Shown: positions 42,547 to 51,568 of the stretch, one piece after another
How the letters are laid out: each line of letters opens with the position of its first letter
How positions within the stretch are numbered: position 1 is the first letter of the stretch
Assembly: GCF_900199455.1 (NCBI RefSeq)
Contig: NZ_FZQR01000002.1
Coordinates: forward strand, 310,001 to 374,000
DNA: 64,000 nucleotides
Source of the DNA: Mesorhizobium carmichaelinearum
Lineage (GTDB): Bacteria; Pseudomonadota; Alphaproteobacteria; Rhizobiales; Rhizobiaceae
Direction of reading: 5' to 3'
Translations under genes and position numbers: made by a program
The notes under the pieces: generated by a model
The model's database searches: none
Told to the model about the DNA's origin: nothing
Seen by the model: only the letters and a program-made list of their open reading frames with translations

Positions 42547-44601
42547 ATGAAGAATCTGTGGAACGACGACGCGGCCGAGAAACTCGTCGCCGACTATGCG
42601 AAGAAAGGCGTCGGCCGCGACCTCGCGCTGCGCGTCTACACGACGCGGCTCTTGGGCGGCGTGCCCCAGCTGGTCCTGCATGGCGGCGGCAACACATCCT
42701 GCAAGATCAAGGCGACCGACCTTGTCGGCGATGAATGGGATGTGTTGTGCGTCAAGGGCAGCGGCTGGGACATGGCCGTCATCGAGCCGCAGGGCCTGCC
42801 GGCGGTCAAAATGGGCGCCCTGCTTAAGGCGCGCGCGCTGGACAGGCTCGCAGACGAGGACATGGTGGCGCTGCAGCGGGCGAACCTGATCGACCCGTCC
42901 TCGCCCAACCCTTCAGTCGAGACGCTGCTGCATGCCTTCCTGCCCCACAAATTCGTCGACCACACGCATTCGACCGCCATCCTGGCTATCGTCGACCAGG
43001 AAGACTCGAAGCCGCTGGTGAAGACGGTGTTCGGCACCAAGATGGGCTACGTGCCCTACATCATGCCGGGCTTCGACCTCGCCAAGGCGGCGGCCGATGT
43101 GTTCGATGCCGATCCGACCGTTGAGGGCCTGATCCTCGACAAGCACGGCATCTTCACCTTCGGCGACGATGCCAAACAGGCCTACGACCGGATGATCCAC
43201 CATGTGAACGTCGCCGAGGAGTATGTCGCCAAGCATGCCAAGCCGAAGGCAGCCAAGGTGGCGCTGCCGGCGAAGCTTGCGACACCGGCTTCGATCGCGC
43301 CGATGCTGCGCGGCGCCGTTGCGGTGGCACGCGGCGAAGGCCGCTTCGACCGCATGATCTCTGACTTCCGCACCTCGGATGCAATTGTCGATTTCATCAA
43401 CTCGGCAGGGATTGCCGACTATGCCGGACGCGGCGTGTCGACACCGGATCTGTCGATCCGCATCAAGACCGGCCCGATGGCGGTGCCGGCGCCGGACGCC
43501 GAGAAGGCCGGCGACTACAAGGCCGTCATCAAGAGCCATGTCGACGCCTTCGCCAAGGATTACCGCGCCTATTTCGAGACCAATGACGCGCTCGACGACG
43601 TCAAGCGCACCATGCTCGACCCGATGCCGCGGCTGACGCTGGTGCCGGGGCTCGGCATGTTCGGCCATGGCCGCACACTGAAGGATGCCAGGATAGCCTC
43701 CGACGTCGGCGAGATGTGGATCGAGGCGGTGCGCGGCGCCGAGGCGGTCGGCCGTTTCCATCCGCTCTCCAAGGCTGATTTGTTCCCGCTCGAATACTGG
43801 TCGCTGGAACAGGCCAAGCTTGCCTCCAACAAGCCGAAGCCGCTGACCGGCCAGGTGGTGCTGATCACCGGCGGCGCCGGCGCGATCGGTGCTGCAACCG
43901 CGAAGTTGTTCGCAGACAATGGCGCCCATGCGGTCGTCGTCGATCTCGATGCCGAAAAGGCCGCAGACGCCGCGAAGAAAGCCGGCAACAATTCGATCGG
44001 CGTCGGCGCCGACATCACCGACCCGGCCCAGGTACGCGCCGCTTTCGACAAAGCGGTCGCCGTGTTCGGCGGCGTCGATATTCTCGTCTCAAATGCGGGT
44101 GCAGCCTGGGAAGGCCGTATCGGCGAGCTCGACGATGCGCTGCTGCGCAAGAGTTTCGAGCTCAATTTCTTCGCCCACCAGTCGGTGGCGCAGAACGCCG
44201 TGCGCATCATGCTCGAACAAGGCACTGGCGGCGTGCTGCTGTTCAACACCTCTAAGCAGGCGGTCAATCCGGGTCCGAAATTCGGCGCCTATGGCGTGCC
44301 GAAGGCGGCGACCCTGTTCCTGTCCAGGCAATACGCGCTCGACTACGGCGCCCATGGCATCCGCTCCAACGCCGTCAACGCCGACCGCATACGCTCGGGC
44401 ATTTTGACCGACGCCATGATCGCCAGCCGCTCCGGCGCGCGCGGCGTGTCGGAGAAGGAATACATGTCCGGCAACCTGCTCGGCCAGGAAGTGACGGCGC
44501 AGGACGTGGCGCAGGCCTTCCTGCATCACGCGCTGGCCGAACGCACCACCGCTGACGTGACGACGGTCGACGGCGGCAACATCGCGGCGGCGCTGCGGTA
44601 G
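42547..44601 (+). CDS. Bifunctional class II aldolase / short-chain dehydrogenase
   Basis: A 684-residue fusion. The N-terminal part (about residues 1-280) is a class II, zinc-dependent sugar-phosphate aldolase fold with GGGNTSCKIK and DHTHST near residues 138-143, a zinc-ligand region. The C-terminal part is an SDR with TGGAGAIG near 440 and the catalytic Y-G-V-P-K near 582. Such fusions split ketose phosphates into DHAP and an aldehyde, then reduce or oxidise the aldehyde. It is not the longer-known rhamnulose-phosphate aldolase/dehydrogenase by its N-terminal sequence. With mtnK and mtnA close by, 5-methylthioribulose-1-phosphate or 5-deoxyribulose-1-phosphate is a reasonable substrate, which is inference. 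Confidence 0.85.
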   Translation: MKNLWNDDAAEKLVADYAKKGVGRDLALRVYTTRLLGGVPQLVLHGGGNTSCKIKATDLVGDEWDVLCVKGSGWDMAVIEPQGLPAVKMGALLKARALDRLADEDMVALQRANLIDPSSPNPSVETLLHAFLPHKFVDHTHSTAILAIVDQEDSKPLVKTVFGTKMGYVPYIMPGFDLAKAAADVFDADPTVEGLILDKHGIFTFGDDAKQAYDRMIHHVNVAEEYVAKHAKPKAAKVALPAKLATPASIAPMLRGAVAVARGEGRFDRMISDFRTSDAIVDFINSAGIADYAGRGVSTPDLSIRIKTGPMAVPAPDAEKAGDYKAVIKSHVDAFAKDYRAYFETNDALDDVKRTMLDPMPRLTLVPGLGMFGHGRTLKDARIASDVGEMWIEAVRGAEAVGRFHPLSKADLFPLEYWSLEQAKLASNKPKPLTGQVVLITGGAGAIGAATAKLFADNGAHAVVVDLDAEKAADAAKKAGNNSIGVGADITDPAQVRAAFDKAVAVFGGVDILVSNAGAAWEGRIGELDDALLRKSFELNFFAHQSVAQNAVRIMLEQGTGGVLLFNTSKQAVNPGPKFGAYGVPKAATLFLSRQYALDYGAHGIRSNAVNADRIRSGILTDAMIASRSGARGVSEKEYMSGNLLGQEVTAQDVAQAFLHHALAERTTADVTTVDGGNIAAALR

Positions 44602-44617
44602 GCAAAACTTGCCTTGT

Positions 44618-44643
44618 GATCCCCTGCCGCAAGGCAGGGGATC
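44618..44643 (+). terminator. GNRA-loop stem after the aldolase gene
   Basis: GATCCCCTGCC pairs perfectly with GGCAGGGGATC around the tetraloop GCAA, 17 bases after the stop. A U-run is absent. Confidence 0.65.
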
Positions 44644-44708
44644 AAGACACGGATGCCAGAATCCTAACAAATATTGTTAGTTCTTGTGATGCGTGATATA
44701 GGATCGGC

Positions 44709-44984
44709 ATGAAAGCCGAACCGATGCGCACCCTCACCATCTCGCTGACCGCGAAGCAGAGTGCTCTCCTGCAAAGCGCCATCGAAGGCGGAGCATATGC
44801 CTCCAACAGTGAGATTGTCCGCGACGCTCTTCGTCTGTGGGAGCAGCGTGAGGAGTTACGCGCTCTTGAACTCGAGCATCTGAAACGCGCCTATGCCGAG
44901 GGCATGGCCAGCGGCAAGCCGGTGGAGATCGAACCCGCTGAGTTCCTAAGCAATCTGAAGGCAGAACGCCGCGCCCGCGGCTAG
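44709..44984 (+). CDS. parD: ParD-family antitoxin
   Basis: A 91-residue antitoxin with an N-terminal ribbon-helix-helix fold (LTISLTAKQSALLQSAIEGGAYASNSEIVRDALRLW) and a charged, flexible C-terminal half that wraps the toxin. The first ATG (44709) is used; another ATG at 44724 fits the fold just as well. It is followed directly by ParE. The RHH domain also binds its own promoter, so autoregulation is expected. Confidence 0.85.
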   Translation: MKAEPMRTLTISLTAKQSALLQSAIEGGAYASNSEIVRDALRLWEQREELRALELEHLKRAYAEGMASGKPVEIEPAEFLSNLKAERRARG

Positions 44985-45015
44985 ATATCGGCTTACACCG
45001 CGTGCCTCGCAGGAT

Positions 45016-45264
45016 TTGCGCGATATCTGGCACACCATCGCAATCGACAATGAAAAGGCAGCGGACAAGCTGCTGATGCGCATCTTTGACAAGCTGGACC
45101 TGGCGGCACGGCACCCCAAGATGGGGACGGCCCGGCCTGAGTTAAGCGTGACTGCCCGTGTGCTCATCGAAGGCCGCTATATTGTCATCTACGAACCGCA
45201 GCCGGACGGCGTCCTGGTCGTGGCTGTCGTCCACGGGATGCGCGATCCGGAACGTTGGCTATAA
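45016..45264 (+). CDS. parE: ParE-family toxin, start codon missing or non-canonical
   Basis: The 82 codons from TTG at 45016 encode most of a RelE/ParE-type toxin, ending VVAVVHGMRDPERWL. The frame is open back to 44959, and codons 44983-45015 still spell the conserved first strand of ParE (RYRLTPRASQD). Between the stop at 44956-44958 and the TTG there is no ATG, GTG or TTG, so the full-length toxin has no standard start. Either a rare codon is used, translation begins at TTG with a truncated N-terminus, or the toxin is decayed. ParE family members inhibit gyrase. The call of family is safe; activity is doubtful. Confidence 0.75.
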   Translation: MRDIWHTIAIDNEKAADKLLMRIFDKLDLAARHPKMGTARPELSVTARVLIEGRYIVIYEPQPDGVLVVAVVHGMRDPERWL

Positions 45265-45288
45265 AAGCGAAAGGCTGTATCCATATGA

Positions 45289-45313
45289 AAAGGGCGGCTC
45301 GTGGCCGCCCTTT
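45289..45313. terminator. Two-way terminator between parE and the binding-protein gene
   Basis: AAAGGGCGGC pairs with GCCGCCCTTT around a 5-base loop, with U-rich sequence after it on the plus strand (CGCTTTTG). It lies between convergent genes. Confidence 0.7.
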
Positions 45314-45333
45314 CGCTTTTGTCAGATCCGCGC

Positions 45334-46386
45334 CTACTTCGCGTTCGGGTTCGGCATCCAGGCCGGCATGGCGACATCGGCATGGGCGAACTGCGGCAGC
45401 TTGGCCGACAGGTCTTCCATGTTCTTGATGTCCTTGTCGATCAGCTCCTTCTGGGTGATCAGCGTCGGCGGCACGATGACGTTGTGGCCGGGGTCTTCGC
45501 CGGCGAGCAGCTGCGCCAGCGCGCGCACCGAGACCTGGCCGACGACGGCCGGGTTGGTCGCGGCGGTCGCCGCCCAGGCGCTGTCGGACTCGCGCATGGC
45601 TGATATGTCCGAGGTCGAGATGTCGGCCGAGTAGATCTTGATGCCCTTGTTCAGGCCAGCTTCGTCTACGGCGATCTTCACGCCCTTGGCGAATTCGTCA
45701 TAGGGGGCGAACATCACCTTGATATCGGGATGAGCCGACAGCACCGAGCGCGCCTGGTTGGCGACGGAGTTGGCGATCGGGTTGTCGAGCGTGCCGAACA
45801 TCGCGACTTCCTTGATGCCGGCATACTTCTTCTTGACGTCCACCCAGGTTTCGTTGCGGCGGTCGAGCGGCGCGATACCAGCGACATAGACATAGCCGGC
45901 GTTCCAGCTTTCGCCATTGTCCTTCACCGCCTGCTCGAGCGCCAGGCGCGCAAGGTCTTTGTCCGACTGTTCGATCTGCGGGATCTTGGGGTTTTCGACA
46001 TTGACGTCGAAGGCCACCACCTTGATGCCGGCGTCGACCGCGCGCTGCGCGGCGTCCTTCATCGATTCCGTCAGGCCGTGCTGGATGATGATGCCCTGCA
46101 CGCCAAGCGCGATGGCCTGGTCGACCATGTCCGATTGAAGGGCGGCATCCTGGCGGCTGTCGAGCACGCGCAGGTCGATGCCGAGCGCCTTCGACTGTGC
46201 CTCGACGCCCGAGAGATAAGCCTGGAAGAAGTCGCCGGTCGAGAGATAGCGCACCAGCGCGATCTTGACGCCGGGCTTGTCGAACGGCGCCGGCTTGTCC
46301 GCGGCCAGCGCCGGGACCTGCATCAGCATGGTTGCGCCGGCCAGCCCGAGCGCCACCTTCCCCAGAAGTCTTCTTGTGATGTTCAC
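45334..46386 (-). CDS. Sugar ABC transporter substrate-binding protein (linked to methylthioribose genes)
   Basis: A 350-residue periplasmic binding protein of the ribose/galactose-type family. A signal peptide covers about residues 1-28 (VALGLAGATMLMQVPALA). GVQGIIIQHGLTESMKDAAQRAVDAGIKVVAFDVN is the usual hinge region. The start is GTG at 46386 with GGAGGA upstream. It is the last gene of a minus-strand operon in the order ATPase, permease, binding protein. The operon is divergent from mtnK-mtnA, so the ligand may be 5-methylthioribose or 5-deoxyribose. This is inferred from context. Confidence 0.85.
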   Translation of the reverse strand: MNITRRLLGKVALGLAGATMLMQVPALAADKPAPFDKPGVKIALVRYLSTGDFFQAYLSGVEAQSKALGIDLRVLDSRQDAALQSDMVDQAIALGVQGIIIQHGLTESMKDAAQRAVDAGIKVVAFDVNVENPKIPQIEQSDKDLARLALEQAVKDNGESWNAGYVYVAGIAPLDRRNETWVDVKKKYAGIKEVAMFGTLDNPIANSVANQARSVLSAHPDIKVMFAPYDEFAKGVKIAVDEAGLNKGIKIYSADISTSDISAMRESDSAWAATAATNPAVVGQVSVRALAQLLAGEDPGHNVIVPPTLITQKELIDKDIKNMEDLSAKLPQFAHADVAMPAWMPNPNAK

Positions 46387-46434
46387 CTTGTTTCCTCCAC
46401 TCTTGTTGAACTCGAAAATCCTATCCGGTCGAAA

Positions 46435-47430
46435 CTATCCCCTGCCCCTGCCCGAAAGGGCAAAGGTGAAGACAAGGGCGACGACCAGAACCACGCCCTT
46501 GACGAAATCCTGCGTGTAATAAGGCGCGTTCATCATCGTCAGACCTTGCAGCAGGATGCCGACGAACAGCGCACCGATGGCGGTGCCGAAGGCGTTTGGC
46601 TTGGCAGCGCCCAGCACCGCGTAGCCGATCAGGGCCGCGGCGACCGCATCGAGCAGCAGATTGTTGCCCGAGGCGATGTCGCCTCGCCCAAGCCGGGCGG
46701 CGAGCAAAATGCCGCCGATCGAGGCAAAGACGCCTGAAATGACGTAGGCCCAGATCTTGTATGCCTTGACCGGCGCGCCGGCGAGTTCGGCGGCGCGCTC
46801 ATTGGAGCCAACCGCATACATCATGCGGCCGAAGCGGGTGTATTCCAGGAAGAACCAGATCAGCACGGCCAGCACCAGCAGCACGACAACCGACACCGGA
46901 ATGAGGTTGGGGATGAAGAAGTCGAAGCGGTGGCGGCCAAGCGCCAGGAAGGCGTCGCCGAACTTGCCATTGGCGACCGAGCCGTCCGGCATGGTCATGC
47001 CGGTGGCGATCGAGCGGCCTTCGGTGGGGATGCGCTGCAGGCCGACCAGCAGGAACATCATGCCGAGCGTGGCTAGGAGATCGGGCACGCGCATATAGAC
47101 GATCAGCCAGCCATTGATCAGGCCGACAATGGCGCCGATGAGCAGGCAGACGACGACCGCGACGACGGCGTTCTGCTCCAGCACCACCATGACATAGGCC
47201 GCCGCCATCATGGCTGATGTCGCGACCGAGCCGATCGACAGGTCGAAGCCACCGACGACCAGCGTGGCGGTGACACCGAGCGCCAGCACGCCGGTGATGG
47301 CGACCGACTGGAAAATGAAGACGGCGCTTTGCGGCGAGACGAAACCGTCCGCGGCGATCGCGAAATAGGCGACCAGCCCGAACAACAGGACAATGAAGCC
47401 GTAGCGGATGGCGTAGTCGCGCAACGTCAT
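46435..47430 (-). CDS. Sugar ABC transporter permease
   Basis: A 331-residue permease of the ribose-type (RbsC-like) family with eight to ten hydrophobic segments. Conserved segments are visible: ATLVVGGFDLSIGSVA (the FDLSVG motif) and YAVGSNERAAELAGAPVKAYKIWAYVISG. It is middle in the operon, 48 bases from the binding protein gene and 81 from the ATPase gene. Two copies would form the pore with the double-ABC ATPase. Confidence 0.88.
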   Translation of the reverse strand: MTLRDYAIRYGFIVLLFGLVAYFAIAADGFVSPQSAVFIFQSVAITGVLALGVTATLVVGGFDLSIGSVATSAMMAAAYVMVVLEQNAVVAVVVCLLIGAIVGLINGWLIVYMRVPDLLATLGMMFLLVGLQRIPTEGRSIATGMTMPDGSVANGKFGDAFLALGRHRFDFFIPNLIPVSVVVLLVLAVLIWFFLEYTRFGRMMYAVGSNERAAELAGAPVKAYKIWAYVISGVFASIGGILLAARLGRGDIASGNNLLLDAVAAALIGYAVLGAAKPNAFGTAIGALFVGILLQGLTMMNAPYYTQDFVKGVVLVVALVFTFALSGRGRG

Positions 47431-47511
47431 TCAGCGCACCCGCGCGACGCGACCATTCTTACCCAACTCGAACCCATAGTCTCTCCATTCCAATTCTATC
47501 GACCGCCACGC

Positions 47512-49023
47512 TCAGGCCGCGCTGTGCAGCGGCCCGCCGGCGACCTCGGCCAGCAAGCGGTCGAGATCGACTTCGGCGTTGCGGTGTTCACCGACGATTG
47601 TGTGCTCCGACATCACCAGGATGCGGTCGGCCGTCTCCAGCGCCTCGTCGAGTTCGGTGACGAACAAAAGCGTCGCGCGGCCATGGGCGCTTGCCCTCAG
47701 CTTGGCGGCGATGTCGCGCCTGGCTGAGATGTCGACGCCCTGAAACGGTTCGTCGAGGATGAACAGCGCGGCATTCTGCGCCATCCAGCGGGCGACCATG
47801 ACCTTCTGCTGGTTGCCGCCGGACAATGCCGACATCTCGTCCTTCTCGGAACGGCAGACGATGCTGAGTTCCTCGATCTGCCGGCGCGCGGTGGCGCGTT
47901 CGAGGCGGCGTTTGAGCACGGTCAGATTCGACATCCGCTTGAGGAACGGCAGGCTGACATTGCGTTCGATGTTGAAGCCGCCGACGATGCCGCTGGTGGC
48001 GCGATCCTTGGCGACGAGGAACACGCCGGCGGCGATCGCATCACCGGCCGAGCGCGGTGCATAGGGCTTACCATTCATCGTCATGGTGCCGGCGAGCGGC
48101 TTGCGCACGCCGAACAGCGTTTCGGCAAGCGCCGTCTTGCCGACGCCGACGAGGCCGGTGATGGCAACGACCTCGCCATCGCCAAGCGTCAGCGAAATCG
48201 GCCTGGCACCCTGCGCGATGCGCAGGCCTTCAACGGTCAGGACCGGTTTGGCAGAACTTCTGGCAACGATCTGGTCGAGATGGATCTTGCGGCCGAGCAT
48301 AGCATTGACCGCGCCTTCATAGTCGAGCGGCTTGGTGTCGAAGACGCCCGAAATGACGCCGTCACGCATCGAGACGATGCGATCGGCAAGCCGCCTGATG
48401 TCCGACATGCGGTGCGAGATGTAGAGGATCGCCACGCCTTGCTCGCGCAGCCGGTCGACCAGCGCGAACAGCCGATCGGCCTCGGCGCTGGAGAGCGAGG
48501 AGGTCGGCTCGTCGAGGATCAGCACCTTTGGTTGGTGCGCCAGGGCACGCGCGATCGCCACCATCTGGCGGTCGGCAAGCGAAAGATCGTTGACGCGGGC
48601 CTTGAGATCGATGGCCAAACCCATGCGGTCGGCGACGGCCTTGGCCTCGCGGCGCACGCGGGCGGGATTGAACAGGGTCGGCGCGCCCCGGCCGCTCAGC
48701 CGGTCGAGCGTCAGATTGGTGGCGACATCGAGGTCGGCGACCACGCCGTCATTGATGTTCTGGTGCACGGTGACGACGCCGGCGCGGATCGCTTCCGCCG
48801 GCGTGTTCGGCGCAAAATCCAGGTCGGCGAGAGTCATGGTGCCACCGCCGCGTTCGTAGACGCCGGAGATGATCTTGACGAGGGTGGATTTGCCGGCGCC
48901 GTTGGCGCCCATCAGCACGGTGACTTCGCCGGAATGCAGCTCGAGCGAGATGCCGCCAAGCACCTCGTTGCGACCAAAGGATTTCCTCAGTCCCTCTACG
49001 CGGAACACGGCATTGCCGATCAT
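47512..49023 (-). CDS. Sugar ABC transporter ATP-binding protein
   Basis: A 503-residue protein with two ABC domains in tandem, as in RbsA/MglA. The first has Walker A GANGAGKST and Walker B LDEPTSSL. The second has a degenerate Walker A region (GLVGVGKTAL), LSGGNQQKVMVARW and LDEPFQGVD. The ATG at 49023 follows GGGAGGA; the longer open frame upstream has no ribosome site. It is the first gene of the importer operon and starts 37 bases from a symmetrical operator shared with mtnK. Confidence 0.9.
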   Translation of the reverse strand: MIGNAVFRVEGLRKSFGRNEVLGGISLELHSGEVTVLMGANGAGKSTLVKIISGVYERGGGTMTLADLDFAPNTPAEAIRAGVVTVHQNINDGVVADLDVATNLTLDRLSGRGAPTLFNPARVRREAKAVADRMGLAIDLKARVNDLSLADRQMVAIARALAHQPKVLILDEPTSSLSSAEADRLFALVDRLREQGVAILYISHRMSDIRRLADRIVSMRDGVISGVFDTKPLDYEGAVNAMLGRKIHLDQIVARSSAKPVLTVEGLRIAQGARPISLTLGDGEVVAITGLVGVGKTALAETLFGVRKPLAGTMTMNGKPYAPRSAGDAIAAGVFLVAKDRATSGIVGGFNIERNVSLPFLKRMSNLTVLKRRLERATARRQIEELSIVCRSEKDEMSALSGGNQQKVMVARWMAQNAALFILDEPFQGVDISARRDIAAKLRASAHGRATLLFVTELDEALETADRILVMSEHTIVGEHRNAEVDLDRLLAEVAGGPLHSAA

Positions 49024-49059
49024 GCGTTCCTCCCTGACCATGACGCTATGGGCTATGTC

Positions 49060-49105
49060 GGCAATTGTCAACACGATTGACAATTGCCAGATCGCTTCCT
49101 AGCTT
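49060..49105. promoter_or_regulatory. Symmetrical operator with divergent promoters (importer / mtnK)
   Basis: A perfect inverted repeat, GGCAATTGTCAA-CACGA-TTGACAATTGCC, lies at 49060-49088 between the divergent genes. Each arm contains TTGACA, a consensus -35, on its own outward-facing strand. On the plus strand TAGCTT (49100-49105) is 17 bases downstream; on the minus strand TAGCGT is also 17 bases downstream. A repressor bound here would cover both -35 boxes at once. Confidence 0.65.
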
Positions 49106-49159
49106 GGCCCGGCCGCCATGCCTCCGTTATGTTCGGAGTGCATAAGCGAGAGGATGACG

Positions 49160-50434
49160 ATGACTGGAAAATTGCCGTTCGAAGCACTGTCGGTGGAGAC
49201 GCTTGCAACGCGCCTCGGCACGAACGAGGCGCTATGCGCCAAGATCGGCCGGGACACGACACACTGGAAGGTCCGTGAGGTCGGCGACGGCAACCTGAAC
49301 CTCGTCTTCATCGTCGAGGGCGCCAGCGGTGCCGCTGTAGTCAAGCAGGCCCTGCCCTATGTCCGCCTGGTCGGCGACAGCTGGCCGCTGCCGCTGAAGC
49401 GCTCCTTCTTCGAATATCATGCGCTGACCAGACAAGAGGCGCGCGCGCCCGGCTCCGTGCCGGCGATCTATTACTTCGATGAAGGCCAGGCGCTGATCAT
49501 CATGGAGTACCTGGCGCCGCCGCACATCATTCTCAGGCGCGCCCTGATCGACGGGCGCCAGTTGCCCAACATCGCCAGGAATATCGGCCTGTTCATGGCC
49601 CGCACGCTGTTTCGCGGTTCCGACCTGTCGATGGTGACCAGGGACCGCAAGGCCGATCTGGCGCTGTTCGCCGACAATGTCGAGCTCTGCGGCATCACCG
49701 AGGACTTGGTGTTTTCCGACCCCTATTTCGACGCCAAGTTGAACCGGCATACCAGCCCGCAGCTCAACGGCCTGGTTGCCGAACTGCGCGCCGATCGCGA
49801 CCTCAAGGTCGAGGCGCAGCGGCTGAAGCACATTTTCGCGGCCAATGCCGAGACGCTGCTGCATGGCGATTTGCATTCCGGCTCGATCATGGTCACCGAC
49901 CAGGAGACCCGGATGATCGATCCGGAGTTCGCCTTCTACGGACCGATGGCCTTCGATGTCGGCATGCTGCTCGCCAATTTCTGGATGTCGTTCTTCTCGC
50001 AACGCGGGCATGAGCAGACGGGCAAGCGCGACGCCATGCGTTCCTATCTGCTCGGGGTCACGACGGAGACTTGGGGCGTATTCCGCGCCGAGTTCTCGCA
50101 TCTGTGGCGCACCGAACGGACAGGGATGCTCTACCAAAAGAGCCTGTTCGAGGATCAGGGCGACAGGCTGGGCTCCGAGCAGGCGCTCGACCACGTGCTG
50201 CATCAGATCTGGACCGACCTGCTCGGCTTTGCCGGCATCGAGGTGCACAGGCGCATCCTCGGCCTCGCCCACAATGCCGACTTCGAGACCATTGCCGATG
50301 AGGATCTGCGCGCTTCCTGCGAGGCGAAGGCACTGAAATTCGGCCGTCACATCGCCGTCAACCGGCGCCAGATTCACAGCATCGACGAGGTCAACACTCT
50401 GGCCGCGCTGATCGAACAGGAGAACAGCATTTGA
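49160..50434 (+). CDS. mtnK: S-methyl-5-thioribose kinase
   Basis: A 424-residue kinase of the MtnK family (protein-kinase-like fold). The catalytic loop HGDLH is at residues 235-239 and the metal-binding DPEFAFYGP region follows near 253. It phosphorylates 5-methylthioribose; relatives also accept 5-deoxyribose. The ATG at 49160 is used because GAGAGG lies 6 bases upstream; an ATG at 49154 is adjacent to that site and less likely. It overlaps mtnA by 4 bases (TTGA), so both are translated together. Confidence 0.9.
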   Translation: MTGKLPFEALSVETLATRLGTNEALCAKIGRDTTHWKVREVGDGNLNLVFIVEGASGAAVVKQALPYVRLVGDSWPLPLKRSFFEYHALTRQEARAPGSVPAIYYFDEGQALIIMEYLAPPHIILRRALIDGRQLPNIARNIGLFMARTLFRGSDLSMVTRDRKADLALFADNVELCGITEDLVFSDPYFDAKLNRHTSPQLNGLVAELRADRDLKVEAQRLKHIFAANAETLLHGDLHSGSIMVTDQETRMIDPEFAFYGPMAFDVGMLLANFWMSFFSQRGHEQTGKRDAMRSYLLGVTTETWGVFRAEFSHLWRTERTGMLYQKSLFEDQGDRLGSEQALDHVLHQIWTDLLGFAGIEVHRRILGLAHNADFETIADEDLRASCEAKALKFGRHIAVNRRQIHSIDEVNTLAALIEQENSI

Positions 50435-51525
50435 ACGTCGGCGAGCGCCACTATCGCACCATCTGGCTGAGCGACGACGGCCGTTCGGTCGACATCATCG
50501 ACCAGCGCTGGCTGCCGCATGATTTCCGCATCGAGACGATAGGCACGGTTGCCGGGATCGCCACCGCCATTCGCGACATGTGGGTGCGCGGCGCGCCGCT
50601 GATCGGCGTCACCGCCGCCTATGGTGTCGCCATACAGATGGCGGACGATCCGTCCGACGAAGCGCTCGACGGCGTCTGGGAGACGCTGCACGAAACACGC
50701 CCGACAGCGATCAATCTGCGCTGGGCGCTCGACGAGATGCGGCGCTTCCTCAAGCCGCTGCCGACAGCACAACGCGCCGCGGCAGCTTATCGGCGCGCCG
50801 GTGAAATCGCCGACGAGGATGTCGGGCTGAACCGCGCCATCGGCGAGAACGGCCTCGCCATCATCAAGGCGATCGCCGCGCGTAAAGAACCGGGCGAGAC
50901 GGTCAACATTCTCACTCACTGCAATGCCGGCTGGCTGGCGACGGTCGACTACGGCACCGCCACCGCGCCGATCTATCTGGCAACCGAGGCCGGCATCCCA
51001 GTCCACGTCTATGTCGACGAGACGCGGCCGCGCAACCAGGGCGCCCAGCTGACCGCCTGGGAGATGGCCGGCCATGGCGTCCCGCACACACTGATCGTCG
51101 ACAATGCCGGCGGCCATCTGATGCAGCGTGGTGCGATCGACATGGTCATCGTCGGCACCGACCGTACCACCGCCGACGGCGACGTCTGCAACAAGATCGG
51201 CACCTATTTGAAGGCGCTCGCCGCCGCCGACAATGACGTGCCGTTCTATGTCGCGCTGCCCTCGCCGACCATCGACTGGACGGTGCATGACGGGCTGGCC
51301 GAAATCCCGATCGAGCAGCGTTCGGCCGACGAGGTTTCGCTTGTCTGGGGCAAGACCGCCGACGGCGAGATCGCCCAGGTGCGCATCTCGCCCGAGTCGA
51401 CGCCGGCCGCGAACCCGGCCTTCGACGTGACCCCGGCGCGGCTGGTGACCGGCTTGATCACCGAACGCGGCATCGCCAAGGCCTCGCGAGAGGGCCTGAA
51501 GGCGATGTTCCCCGAACGCGGATAG
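50431..51525 (+). CDS. mtnA: S-methyl-5-thioribose-1-phosphate isomerase
   Basis: A 364-residue isomerase that converts 5-methylthioribose-1-phosphate into the ribulose form. The catalytic cysteine (Cys164 in THCNAG) and aspartate (Asp244 in VGTDRT) of the family are both present. Start is TTG, with AGGAG 8 bases upstream, overlapping the mtnK stop. No mtnB dehydratase or later methionine salvage genes follow, which is unusual if full methionine salvage is intended. The length and motifs match MtnA closely. Confidence 0.92.
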   Translation: MNVGERHYRTIWLSDDGRSVDIIDQRWLPHDFRIETIGTVAGIATAIRDMWVRGAPLIGVTAAYGVAIQMADDPSDEALDGVWETLHETRPTAINLRWALDEMRRFLKPLPTAQRAAAAYRRAGEIADEDVGLNRAIGENGLAIIKAIAARKEPGETVNILTHCNAGWLATVDYGTATAPIYLATEAGIPVHVYVDETRPRNQGAQLTAWEMAGHGVPHTLIVDNAGGHLMQRGAIDMVIVGTDRTTADGDVCNKIGTYLKALAAADNDVPFYVALPSPTIDWTVHDGLAEIPIEQRSADEVSLVWGKTADGEIAQVRISPESTPAANPAFDVTPARLVTGLITERGIAKASREGLKAMFPERG

Positions 51526-51568
51526 GCGTCTATGCGCCGGGCTCGTGAGCGCAGGGCCAATTCGGAGT

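Noticed and set aside
42547..44601. Rhamnulose-1-phosphate aldolase/dehydrogenase of a rhamnose operon
   Set aside because: The N-terminal sequence differs from what I recall of rhizobial RhaD, and no rhamnose isomerase, kinase or mutarotase genes are nearby.
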